Source: Myxococcales bacterium (GTDB taxonomy: Bacteria; Myxococcota_A; UBA9160; SMWR01). From it: 48,770 bases of DNA. The stretch covers positions 1 to 48,770 of the forward strand of contig JADFQO010000020.1 in the NCBI GenBank assembly GCA_022561775.1. The letters are read 5' to 3'. The translations under genes and the position numbers were made by a program. The notes below the pieces were generated by a model that saw only the letters and a list, made by a program, of their open reading frames with translations, did not search any database and was not told the origin of the DNA. Positions 41,523 to 48,770 of the stretch are shown in pieces (the first letter of the stretch is position 1; the number at the start of each line of letters is the position of its first letter).

Positions 41523-43364
41523 CTAGAGGTACTGGCCCGAGGAGATGTTATCGATCGAGCGTTCCTTGCGATTGATCCCAGTTATCAATGTTCGCACGTT
41601 GATGATTCGCTCGCCTTTACGTCCGGAGATCCTCGCCCAGTCGTCGGGATTGGTGGTGTTCGGGAGATCTTCGTTCTCCTTGAACTCGTCGTTCACGGAT
41701 TCGATGATGTCTTCGAATTTGATGCCGCGCTCGCTGTCTACGATAAAGCGCTTGACGGCCTTCTTCTTGGACCGTGCGACGATGTTCTGGATCATCGCTC
41801 CGCTCGCGAAGTCTTTGAAGTAGAAGATCTCACGCTCTCCCTTCGCGTAGGTGACTTCGAGGAACTTGTTCTCCTCGGTGACCTCGTACATCCGCTGGAT
41901 CGTGTCCTCGATCATGCCGTCGACCACCTTCTGCGGGTCGTCCCCGTACTTCGTCAATGCGCTGGCGTGGAAAGGCAGGTCCGCGGTCAGGTACTTGGAG
42001 AAGATCTCGCGGGCGGCCGACGCGTCCGGGCGATTGACCTTGATCTTGAGGTCGAGCCGGCCGGGCCGGAGCACGGCGGGATCGATCAGATCCTGGCGGT
42101 TGCTGGCACCGATCACGATGACGTTGTTGAGTGACTCAACGCCGTCGATCTCGGAGAGGAACTGCGCGACGACGGTCGCCTCCATGTCCGACGAAATTCC
42201 CGATCCGCGCATGCGGAACAGTGAATCCATCTCGTCGAAGAAGATCACCACCGGCACGTCCTCGCTGGCCTTTTCTCGGGCCTTTTTGAAGACCTCTCGC
42301 AGCTTGTGCTCGGTCTCTCCGACGTACTTATTGAGCAGCTCCGGCCCCTTCACGTTGAGGAAGTAAGGAGTGGTCTCTTTACCCGTGCGTTGCCCGATGC
42401 TCTTCGCAAGGCTGTTTGCCACGGCCTTTGCGATGAGCGTCTTGCCGCAGCCGGGAGGTCCGTATAGCAGGATGCCCTTGGGTGGCTTGAGCTTGTGCTC
42501 CGCGAAGATCTCCGGGTAGATATACGGGAGTTCGACCGAATCCCTGAGGGTTTCGATCTGCTCGCCGAGCCCGCCGATGTCGTCGTAGGTGATGTCCGGA
42601 ATCTCCTCGAGCACGACTTCTTCGACGGAAGATTTCGGGAGCTTCTCGAATCCGTAGTTGGTGCGCGGGTCGAAGAGGATGTGGTCTCCGACCGCGAGCT
42701 TTTCATGGCGCAGGGGCTCAGCCAGGCTGATCACCCGCTCGTCATCGGTGTGTCCGAGAACAATTGCGCGGTTGTCGGCGATGAAGTCCACGACCGTGGC
42801 AACCTCGCCGCGCGAGACATAACCCGATGCTTCGACGATGTTGAACGCCTCGTTGAGAACGACGAGTTGTCCCTCCTCGAACTGGAAGGGATCGATGTTC
42901 GGGTGCACGTTGACCCGCATTGGGCGGCCATCGACGACGATCTCGACCGTGCCGTCCTTGTTCGGGCGATTGAAGATGCCGTAGTTGTTGGGCGGCGCGC
43001 AGAGTTTGTCGACTTCCTCTTTGAGGAGCTCGATCTGCTGCTTGGCCTCGTGAAGTGCATTCACGAGTCGTTCGTTCTGCCGCTCTGCGTCGGCCGACTG
43101 GTCGCGCGTCAGCTGGTAGCGGCGACGCAGGGTTTCGAACTCCGCCAGGAGTCGATCGAGCTGCCTGCGAAATTCAGGGGATTCCGCGCCAAAAAGCCTC
43201 ATCGAGTCGTGCAGATCTTCGACTTCGTTCTGAAGGGGGCGCGCGGGTCCTCTCTCGCGCTCGTCTTCCGGAGCGTCGCCGCCCTGCTCATCACCCGGTG
43301 CGATCCGGCGCATCACGTCACGCACGAAGCCCTTGCGACCTGATCCCTGGTCAAACTCGCTCAT
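41523..43364 (-). CDS. mpa: Proteasomal AAA+ ATPase Mpa (ARC)
   Basis: 613 residues. This hexameric unfoldase captures pupylated proteins and feeds them to the 20S core. Domains in order: a variable N-terminus (1-60), coiled coil (about 65-120) that binds Pup, two OB folds (125-235), AAA module with Walker A GPPGCGKTLIA (302-312), pore loop KYVGETE (346-352), Walker B IFFDEMD (374-380) and arginine-finger region RPGRLD. The last residues, SSGQYL, are the gate-opening tail, with the same QYL as Mycobacterium Mpa. Start ATG at 43364 after GGAGGAGGCGG. Confidence 0.96.
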   Translation of the reverse strand: MSEFDQGSGRKGFVRDVMRRIAPGDEQGGDAPEDERERGPARPLQNEVEDLHDSMRLFGAESPEFRRQLDRLLAEFETLRRRYQLTRDQSADAERQNERLVNALHEAKQQIELLKEEVDKLCAPPNNYGIFNRPNKDGTVEIVVDGRPMRVNVHPNIDPFQFEEGQLVVLNEAFNIVEASGYVSRGEVATVVDFIADNRAIVLGHTDDERVISLAEPLRHEKLAVGDHILFDPRTNYGFEKLPKSSVEEVVLEEIPDITYDDIGGLGEQIETLRDSVELPYIYPEIFAEHKLKPPKGILLYGPPGCGKTLIAKAVANSLAKSIGQRTGKETTPYFLNVKGPELLNKYVGETEHKLREVFKKAREKASEDVPVVIFFDEMDSLFRMRGSGISSDMEATVVAQFLSEIDGVESLNNVIVIGASNRQDLIDPAVLRPGRLDLKIKVNRPDASAAREIFSKYLTADLPFHASALTKYGDDPQKVVDGMIEDTIQRMYEVTEENKFLEVTYAKGEREIFYFKDFASGAMIQNIVARSKKKAVKRFIVDSERGIKFEDIIESVNDEFKENEDLPNTTNPDDWARISGRKGERIINVRTLITGINRKERSIDNISSGQYL

Positions 43365-43741
43365 TCCGCCTCCTCCTGCCCCGGCCGCGCCGAGGGGTCG
43401 GCAACTCGCATGGCGGAGATCATTGCAACGCTCATGCCAGACCGCGGAGAAGATGACCTACGATGCTGCCGGGTCGCTTCGGACCGGACTCTCAACGAGG
43501 GGTTGGCGAACCTTTTGCCGCTCGCGGATAGGGTCGTTGCACAGAGTACGGGCGATTGCTGCATGCCAAAACCGTCCACGTGGGTACGAGTTCGCCCCGA
43601 GAACTCGTCGATTACCGTGCTGCGCCGTCCGTATTCACTCCCACGCGCGGGTTCTGCAGAAACTCCGCGATGGACTCTGCGCGAGTGCCACCGCGCTTGG
43701 TGGGGGGGGGAAATGGCGCCGAACTTATTGAATTCATGCAT
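43361..43741 (-). CDS. Possible leader reading frame before mpa (doubtful)
   Basis: A 126-codon frame starts at ATG 43741, about ten bases after the predicted transcription start, and its stop overlaps the mpa start by 4 bases. The product is rich in Arg and Ser with no recognisable domain, and its third-position GC is lower than in neighbouring genes, so it may only be an untranslated leader. There is no clear ribosome binding site. Its exact fit between promoter and mpa is the sole argument for it. Confidence 0.25.
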   Translation of the reverse strand: MHEFNKFGAISPPHQARWHSRRVHRGVSAEPARGSEYGRRSTVIDEFSGRTRTHVDGFGMQQSPVLCATTLSASGKRFANPSLRVRSEATRQHRRSSSPRSGMSVAMISAMRVADPSARPGQEEAE

Positions 43742-43757
43742 CTTTTACGCTTTTTCA

Positions 43758-43785
43758 ATTCTATCATGCGACCCTCTGGTGTCAA
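43758..43785 (-). promoter_or_regulatory. Sigma-70-type promoter for the Pup-proteasome operon
   Basis: On the minus strand a perfect TTGACA (43785-43780) is followed after 16 bases by TAGAAT (43763-43758), five of six consensus bases. The surrounding DNA is AT-rich compared with the window. The start of transcription would be near 43751, giving a leader of about 385 bases before mpa. No other gene begins in between except the doubtful frame at 43741. Confidence 0.65.
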
Positions 43786-44196
43786 CTCCGGCGGCCGGGC
43801 AGAAGCGGCTGCAACTCTGCGAGTCCACAGCGCTCTTGGTCGTGGCAGCGGATCTCGCAGCGCACCAGCTGGGCGGCGGGCAGGTCGCGCGGGCACGGGT
43901 TCTGCGCGCTCAACTATTTTGTGATCGAGGCGGTCGAATCGCGCTCGAGGTGCCGCCGTCTGATGCGAAATTGCCTCTGAACTGCCGGCTCCTTGACGGC
44001 TTCGTCGGTACACCGCCGATTCATATGAGTGTTAATCACTACGCCTCTTTTTGCGGCATACGGCCCATGGGGGCGTCGCGGTTCCCTGATTGGGCAATTG
44101 CGGCGGTGGTTCTGCGGGTCCAGAAGTGACAAAAATCGTCGCCACGGCGCCGAATTTGATCCCAACCCTGCGGGTCGGGGGAATCCTGCCGTCGCT
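43786..44196. other. Intergenic region between lolA and the proteasome promoter
   Basis: About 410 bases. Open frames on both strands are short or compositionally odd and lack ribosome sites. No terminator with a T-run is seen after lolA, although the inverted GGGCC/GGCCC pieces near 44065 may fold. It may hold control sites for the proteasome operon; none is recognised. Confidence 0.5.
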
Positions 44197-44886
44197 TCAC
44201 CGCAACGGCTCGTTCAGTTCGATCACCCGGACGTCTGGGGGCGGATCGAAGCGAAAGAGGCTCGCGGCTGGATCGACGTTGAGTTCGATGTTGGAAAACG
44301 CGACCTCGGTGACATTGCCGAGTATGAAAAAGACCGTCGTTTTGAGCAGGTCTCCGGTCTGGAGGTTCACGAGTACGTGGAGCTTCTCGTAGCTGCTGGG
44401 CTTCCGGGGTCGCAATCTCAACTCGGCGGTGGCTGCTTTGCAGGAGAGCGCGGAAATTTCGAAATCCCGCTTGGTCTCTGCTTGGCCCAGCAGGAATTGA
44501 ACCGCCGCGCCGGACAGATACCCCTCGGTTACGGGGAGCTTCTGGGCCTCGCGAAACACCGGGTCGTAGATCCACAGGGTCTCTCCGTCGCTGATCACCA
44601 GGCTTGGCTCCGGTTCCTCATACGACCAGCGCATCTTTCCCGGTTTCGCGAAGACGACGGTCCCCGTGGAGACCATCTGCTGCGGGGAGTTGGCGCCAAG
44701 CGCTACCGAGCGGGTGGTCTGGACGATGTCGGCCCGGAGATCCGTCGCGGACTGGTAGCGTTGCTGAAGAGCCGCAACTGCCGCGTCGCGACAGGAGCGT
44801 TCTGGCGGCTGGTCGGCCCGGGCGAGGTGCGCCGGTCCCAGGGCCATCAGCCAGAGCGCTAGCGCGCTCGCGGTTCCGATTCGCAT
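44197..44886 (-). CDS. lolA: Outer membrane lipoprotein carrier protein LolA
   Basis: 229 residues. A signal peptide (MRIGTASALALWLMALGPAH, cut near ARA-DQPP) sends it to the periplasm, where LolA ferries lipoproteins from LolCDE to the outer membrane. The half-barrel pattern is typical: LQQRYQSATDLRADIVQTT, GTVVFAKPGKMRWSYEEPEP, VISDGETLWIYDPVFREAQK, and a C-terminal IELNEPL strand. It follows ftsK by 33 bases on the same strand, the common ftsK-lolA pair. A Cys pair in the protein may form a disulfide. Confidence 0.92.
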   Translation of the reverse strand: MRIGTASALALWLMALGPAHLARADQPPERSCRDAAVAALQQRYQSATDLRADIVQTTRSVALGANSPQQMVSTGTVVFAKPGKMRWSYEEPEPSLVISDGETLWIYDPVFREAQKLPVTEGYLSGAAVQFLLGQAETKRDFEISALSCKAATAELRLRPRKPSSYEKLHVLVNLQTGDLLKTTVFFILGNVTEVAFSNIELNVDPAASLFRFDPPPDVRVIELNEPLR

Positions 44887-44919
44887 GATTGGATCAGACG
44901 CTCAGGAGCGAATTCGCAT

Positions 44920-47325
44920 TCACGGCTGGATCGAGTCTACATAAACCTCGCGGGGCTTGGTTCCCACCTGCGGACCGACGATGCCCTCGTTCTCCATATG
45001 CTCGATCATTCTGGCTGCACGGTTGTATCCGACCCTGAGCCTGCGTTGGAGGTACGAGATCGACGCATTGCGGCTGTCGGCGACGATCGCGACCGCGCGG
45101 TCGAACATCTCGTCGAGATCCGCGTCCTGCTCGTCCGAGGATTCTGCTTCTTCGGTGGCCTGGAGCAACTCTTCGTCGAATTTCGGGCCGCCCTGGGCGC
45201 GGAGCTGCTTCGTCAGATTCTCGACCTCCTTCTCGTCGACGAATGCGCCGTGGAATCGCTGTAACTTCGAGGTTCCCGGTGGCAGGTAGAGCATGTCGCC
45301 CTGTCCTAGCAGGTGATCCGCTCCGTTCTGGTCGAGAATCGTTCGGGAGTCGGTGCGCGAGGAAACCTGGAACGAGATCCGCGCCGGGAAATTCGCTTTG
45401 ATGATCCCCGTCAGGACATCGACGCTCGGCCTTTGCGTCGCCAGCACGAGGTGGATGCCGGCGGCCCGCGCCATCTGCGCGAGGCGTTGAAGCGACTCTT
45501 CGACCTCCCGCGCGGATACGACCATCAGGTCTGCGAGTTCGTCGATGATGACGACAATATAGGGAAAACGCCGATACTCGACTTCCTCCCCTTCCTCTTC
45601 TTCGGGTTTTGGTTTGAGGCGGTAGGTCTTGTTCCCCGCGGCGAGTTCTTTGTCTACGCGCTCGTTGAACTGGGCGATGCTTCGCACCCCGAGCGCGGCC
45701 ATCATCTTATAGCGCTCCTCCATCTTGCGAACGATGCCGCCGAGTGCGGCCGCCGCTCGTTTCGGGTTCGTGACGACGTCCGCAATCAGATGCGGAATCC
45801 CGCCGTAGACGGAGAGTTCCAGCAACTTGGGGTCGACCAGAAGAAGTTTGAGTTCGTCGGGCGTCGTGCGGCAGAGAAGCGAACACAACAGAGAATTGAG
45901 GAATACGCTCTTGCCGGTCCCGGTGGATCCCGCGACGAGCAGGTGCGGCATCTTCGCGAGGTCTGCGTAGCTCGGGTTGCCGAAGATGTCCTTGCCAAGC
46001 GCAATCGCGAGCAGCGACTTCTCCGCGCGCAACGAGTCCGACTCGAGGATGTCCAGCAGGTAGACGGTCTCGCGATCCGGATTCGCGACCTCGATTCCGA
46101 CCACGGACTTGCCCGGCAGAGGAGCGATGATCCGAACCGACAGGGCGCGAAGCGCGAGGGCGAGGTCGTCGGCGAGGGTCACGATCCGGTTGACCTTGAT
46201 GCCGGACGCGGGCTCGAACTCGTACATCGTGATCACCGGGCCCGGGTGCACGGTCACGCAGCGGCCACCGATGCCGAAATCCTGGAGTTTCTTTTCGAGG
46301 ATTCGCGAGTTCATGATCAGGCTGTCGCGGTCGTATTGGTGAGCGCCTTCGGGCGCGCGCTGGAACACACTGATGTCGGGTAGCTGGTAGGGTCCGCTGC
46401 GGCCCTCGTTGAACGAGAAGGTCTCCTGCACGCCTTCGCCACGAGGGCGCTCGGCGATGCGATCCACGATCGTCGGCCCGGCAGCGGCTCGTCTGGCGCC
46501 GCGTCCCCTCTCGACGCTGCGCTCCCCGGCGAGTGTGACGGAATCCGCAGCATCGGAACTCGCGTTGGCGAATTCCTCCTCCGCGGCGACCCTTCGACGC
46601 CGGGAGCGCCGCTCTCGCCAGACTCGAATCGAGCGCGAGCCCCGCTCCAGGCCCCCGATCATCTCCGCGACGCCTCGCCGCAGCGCCGCAAAGCCTCTCC
46701 CCAGCAGCCGAGCCAGCGCGAGGACCACGGACCCGACGGCGGCTCCCAACCAGCCGAGCCCCATTCCGAGTCGGCCGAGTAGCGCGCCTGCCGAGACTCC
46801 CGTCGCCCCCAGGATGCCGATCACGGCCAAAGCGAGATTGCCGATCACGGCCCCCCACGAGCCCATCAGCCACCTTTCGTGCTCGGCGAGAAAGGCTCCG
46901 ACGATGCCGCCTTCATCTCCCGAGAACGGGAAGGGCAAGGCCTGTTGGACGATCGGAGATAGCGTGGAGATCGACAGCAGTAGCGCGATGGTCGACACCC
47001 AGAAGCGAGACGTCGGTCCCGGCAATCCCCGACCGAGGATCAGTCGTGCCCCGATCACACCAGAAGCGATCACCAGAACAGCGGACGCGTAGCCGAGGGT
47101 GCGGAAGAGAATCGCCGCTACAGCTGCCCCGATGACGCCCGCGCGATTGGCCACCTCGGCTCGCTCGAAGATCGGATCTGCGGGTGAGTACGTCGCGAGG
47201 GCGAGGATTGTGAGCAGGGAGGCGGCCAGCAGGCCGAATCCGAGGCATTCCTCGACGATTCGCCTCGAGATGGGCGCACGGGATCGGCTCGCGGGCCGGC
47301 GCTTGCTGGCGACGGCCCTAGCCAC
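44920..47325 (-). CDS. ftsK: DNA translocase FtsK
   Basis: 801 residues. Four to five N-terminal membrane helices (about 25-190) anchor it at the septum. An Arg-rich linker (to about 320) leads to the motor: GKSVVGIEVANP, Walker A AGSTGTGKSVFLNSLL, Walker B YIVVIIDELADLMV, and RAAGIHLVLATQRPSVDVLTG. The C-terminal 65 residues are the winged-helix gamma domain (ISYLQRRLRVGYNRAARMIEHME) that reads KOPS-type sites to reach dif for dimer resolution. GTG start at 47325. It is divergent from ssb. Confidence 0.96.
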   Translation of the reverse strand: MARAVASKRRPASRSRAPISRRIVEECLGFGLLAASLLTILALATYSPADPIFERAEVANRAGVIGAAVAAILFRTLGYASAVLVIASGVIGARLILGRGLPGPTSRFWVSTIALLLSISTLSPIVQQALPFPFSGDEGGIVGAFLAEHERWLMGSWGAVIGNLALAVIGILGATGVSAGALLGRLGMGLGWLGAAVGSVVLALARLLGRGFAALRRGVAEMIGGLERGSRSIRVWRERRSRRRRVAAEEEFANASSDAADSVTLAGERSVERGRGARRAAAGPTIVDRIAERPRGEGVQETFSFNEGRSGPYQLPDISVFQRAPEGAHQYDRDSLIMNSRILEKKLQDFGIGGRCVTVHPGPVITMYEFEPASGIKVNRIVTLADDLALALRALSVRIIAPLPGKSVVGIEVANPDRETVYLLDILESDSLRAEKSLLAIALGKDIFGNPSYADLAKMPHLLVAGSTGTGKSVFLNSLLCSLLCRTTPDELKLLLVDPKLLELSVYGGIPHLIADVVTNPKRAAAALGGIVRKMEERYKMMAALGVRSIAQFNERVDKELAAGNKTYRLKPKPEEEEGEEVEYRRFPYIVVIIDELADLMVVSAREVEESLQRLAQMARAAGIHLVLATQRPSVDVLTGIIKANFPARISFQVSSRTDSRTILDQNGADHLLGQGDMLYLPPGTSKLQRFHGAFVDEKEVENLTKQLRAQGGPKFDEELLQATEEAESSDEQDADLDEMFDRAVAIVADSRNASISYLQRRLRVGYNRAARMIEHMENEGIVGPQVGTKPREVYVDSIQP

Positions 47326-47492
47326 GTCGAATCTGCTGTCGAATCACGCCCCTCACCCCCTGGGACGGAGCTGTTCCCAGGGTAGACGGCGTCCGTCAGC
47401 CCTTCAAGCCCGCGCAGGTACCGGTTCGGAATCGACTGAAACGGCGCTGAGCCGCCCGCGCAGAAACGCCACTTTATGAGAGGTTCGCCGCG

Positions 47493-47580
47493 GGCGGGGG
47501 CCCAGTTGGCCGGGTCACTCCGCATTGGGGAGCTGGTGATTGCGGGGGTTCCGTTCGGCGGGGGCCCAGTTGGCCGGGTC
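47493..47580 (+). repeat. Two family A cores upstream of ssb
   Basis: GGCGGGGGCCCAGTTGGCC plus GGGTC occurs at 47493-47516 and again at 47557-47580, exactly as in the 64-bp units at 19601 and 19665. The second copy even shares the following GTTT. Spacing is 64 bases start to start, the same period as in the TPR-gene array, though the sequence between has diverged. Confidence 0.8.
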
Positions 47581-47633
47581 GTTTGGGGATTCGTGGTGTG
47601 GGTTTTTTTGGGTGGGGTTTTGCGATTGGGTGG

Positions 47634-47662
47634 TTGACGTCGCCCGCCGTCGGCGGGATGAT
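47634..47662 (+). promoter_or_regulatory. Candidate ssb promoter with hairpin spacer
   Basis: TTGACG (47634-47639), a 17-base spacer and GATGAT (47657-47662) match consensus in five and four of six positions. The spacer is mainly the perfect hairpin CCCGCC-GTC-GGCGGG (47643-47657). The -10 lies 36 bases before the ssb start. I see no SOS-box palindrome. Confidence 0.4.
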
Positions 47663-47698
47663 GGGTCATCACCCTTCTCAACGACGGAGAAGTACCTC

Positions 47699-48124
47699 AT
47701 GGCGAGCGTAAACAAAGTCATTCTGGTGGGAAATCTCGGGCGTGATCCGGAGCTTCGGTACATCCCGAGCGGTCAAGCTGTCGCGAACTTCACACTCGCG
47801 ACCAATGAGCGATGGCGCGACAAAGAGGGAAACAATCAGGAGCGAACGGAGTGGCACCGCATCGTCGTGTGGGGAAAGAGCGCTGAGAACTGCGCCCAAT
47901 ATCTGCAAAAGGGGCGGAGTGTGTACATCGAAGGGAGACTCCAGACTCGGGAGTGGGAAGACAAAGACGGCAACAAGCGCCAGACCACCGAGACGATCGC
48001 CCAGGTCGTGCAGTTTCTGGGTGGGCGCGGCGGTGGCGGAGCCGCTGTGGATTCCGCTCCGTCAGACGCGGATTCCGGCGGCGGGCAACCATCAGGGCCG
48101 CCTTCTAGCGACGTTCCGTTCTAG
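47699..48124 (+). CDS. ssb: Single-stranded DNA-binding protein
   Basis: 141 residues. The OB fold ([73 protein letters not shown]) binds ssDNA as a tetramer. A Gly/Ser/Pro linker leads to the acidic tip SSDVPF, which recruits repair and replication partners. ATG at 47699 has GGAGAAG upstream. It stands apart from the rpsF cluster where ssb often sits. Its TAG stop is within the family B repeat. Confidence 0.97.
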   Translation: MASVNKVILVGNLGRDPELRYIPSGQAVANFTLATNERWRDKEGNNQERTEWHRIVVWGKSAENCAQYLQKGRSVYIEGRLQTREWEDKDGNKRQTTETIAQVVQFLGGRGGGGAAVDSAPSDADSGGGQPSGPPSSDVPF

Positions 48125-48208
48125 GAGCGCGGCCGGTCAGGCCGCGCGACGACGCAAAAGCTTTGGCCGGAGGCCAACGCGCAACGCCGCAAGCGAATCT
48201 GAAGGTTT
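48119..48208 (+). repeat. Family B hairpin repeat, copy 3, at the ssb stop
   Basis: TTCTAGGAGCG starts at 48119 and includes the ssb stop TAG. The hairpin GCGCGGCC-GGTCA-GGCCGCGC follows (48127-48147), then GACGACGCAAAAGC and later CGCCGCAAGCGAATC with GAAGGTTTCG. AGGAGCG, the CGACG segment and the CGCCGCAAGCGAA...GAAGG.TTCG end all match the recA copy; GACGACG and AAAGC match copy 1. It separates ssb from the convergent PilZ gene and could terminate either. Confidence 0.7.
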
Positions 48209-48214
48209 CGGCAA

Positions 48215-48631
48215 TCAGGCCGAGGCGTCGGGTTCGGTTGCGGTGTTGGAGCGGAGTTTCTTGACGATCTCGTTGATTTGCTGGCGGACGTCCGAGCCCA
48301 GATTCTCGAACTCGATCCCCATGCCAGGGGTCGCATCGGAGTCGGTCAGATCGGCGGCGCTGATCGAGCGGACGACGTTGCCGACGACCTCGATCGGTTG
48401 ATCCGCTCCCGGCAGCTTGAATTCGAGTTCGACGTTGGTTCCGACGGGTTGCGGAGTTTCGGTTTCGACGAAAATTCCGCCGTCATTGATGTTGCGCGCG
48501 AACTCGGAGAAGAGCGAGTCGACGTTCTGGTAGTTGACGCGGACAACGATGTCTGCGCGCGGTGAGGCGCGCCGCTCGATCGCGTCGATAAAGCGAGAGG
48601 ACACGGCTTCTTGTAGATCCGGTCTGGCCAT
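48215..48631 (-). CDS. PilZ domain protein
   Basis: 138 residues. The PilZ motifs are RRASPRADIVVRV (20-32; the c-di-GMP-binding RxxxR region, with Arg at 21 and 25) and NINDGGIFVETETP (47-60; standing for the usual DxSxxG). The strand VGTNVELEFKLPG and IEVVGNVVRS complete the barrel. It resembles the short PilZ-like (TIGR02266) proteins numerous in myxobacteria. Such proteins bind cyclic di-GMP or act as docking partners in motility and secretion. The C-terminal helix (DVRQQINEIVKKLRS) is regular. ATG at 48631; convergent with ssb. Confidence 0.88.
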   Translation of the reverse strand: MARPDLQEAVSSRFIDAIERRASPRADIVVRVNYQNVDSLFSEFARNINDGGIFVETETPQPVGTNVELEFKLPGADQPIEVVGNVVRSISAADLTDSDATPGMGIEFENLGSDVRQQINEIVKKLRSNTATEPDASA

Positions 48632-48721
48632 CGGTCTCGATCCTGGGGGTGCCTGTTTGCGGACTCCATTCCGCAGGTCCCTTATCGACCGATTGGCGGC
48701 CTCCCTTAGCTCGATCTTGGC

Positions 48722-48770
48722 TCAGAGCTCGCCCTGTTCCCGGAGGCTGCAAAAGCCCCGCTCGGCAACC
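48722..48770 (-). CDS. Possible C-terminal end of a gene running in from the right edge
   Basis: On the minus strand an open frame enters at the edge and ends at TGA 48724-48722, reading VAERGFCSLREQGEL. The residues look protein-like, but 16 codons are too few to name a family. A GCGGA/TCCGC hairpin (48659-48674) lies between it and the PilZ gene. Confidence 0.25.
   Translation of the reverse strand, partial: VAERGFCSLREQGEL

Larger units (their letters stand above)
47326..47698. other. Divergent intergenic region between ftsK and ssb
   Basis: 373 bases with no gene. It holds two family A cores (47493-47516 and 47557-47580) and the ssb promoter candidate. A T-rich run (GGTTTTTTTGGG, about 47600-47612) follows the second core. 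The ftsK promoter is not clear. Confidence 0.6.

Noticed and set aside
43410..44129. Plus-strand 239-codon frame upstream of mpa
   Set aside because: It crosses the mpa leader and the strong minus-strand promoter, with no ribosome site and no recognisable protein features.

Overview
The window is 48.8 kb of GC-rich bacterial chromosome, densely packed and almost entirely housekeeping. It points to a Gram-negative (diderm) organism: BamD and two LolA-type proteins imply an outer membrane, and Mpl, LdcA, MltG and MreB imply recycled peptidoglycan and a rod-type wall. PilT, a PilZ protein of the kind common in myxobacteria, a DUF1844 protein and the pgpA-cinA-thpR-recA order suggest a deltaproteobacteria-like lineage (Myxococcota, Desulfobacterota, Binatota or similar). 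I cannot place it more exactly from sequence alone.

Layout. Positions 1-126 hold the end of an IS30-type insertion sequence cut by the window edge. From 499 to 2120 lie a LolA-like exported protein and ThiD. A long minus-strand block runs from 11944 down to 2102: pdxR, pdxS, pdxT (vitamin B6), then rpsF-rpsR-rplI-dnaB (translation and replication), then ldcA, a beta-lactamase-fold hydrolase and mpl (murein recycling). NhaA follows at 12057-13340. A second minus-strand block (17918 down to 13478) holds a small unknown protein, a CDP-alcohol phosphatidyltransferase, DUF1844, ispE, prs, rplY and pth. Plus-strand bamD and a TPR gene precede a repeat array, a Kv-type channel and cvpA. Then come ispG (long form), alaS, a second repeat array, pilT, and the recA-thpR-cinA-pgpA operon. 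An exported ankyrin-repeat gene with a truncated neighbour looks like an insertion before ruvX-mltG.

The main discovery is a complete Pup-proteasome operon (43785 down to 36334): mpa, dop, pup, prcB, prcA, pafA, followed one base later by a small membrane-anchored coiled-coil gene that I do not recognise. Pup ends in Gly-Gly-Glu, so it needs no deamidation. PrcB keeps its propeptide and catalytic Thr, and Mpa keeps the C-terminal Gln-Tyr-Leu gate-opening tail. The gene order matches the actinobacterial locus, yet the surroundings are diderm. A strong sigma-70-type promoter lies about 390 bases upstream of mpa. LolA, FtsK, SSB and a PilZ protein complete the window.

Two dispersed intergenic repeat families stand out. 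Family A has the core GGCGGGGGCCCAG. It begins exactly at the TAG stop codon of both the TPR gene and pilT, and forms 64-71 bp tandem arrays behind them. Family B is a hairpin element (AGGAGCG, hairpin, then CGACG...AAGC). It sits downstream of recA, ssb and the LolA-like gene, always in the same orientation as the gene before it.
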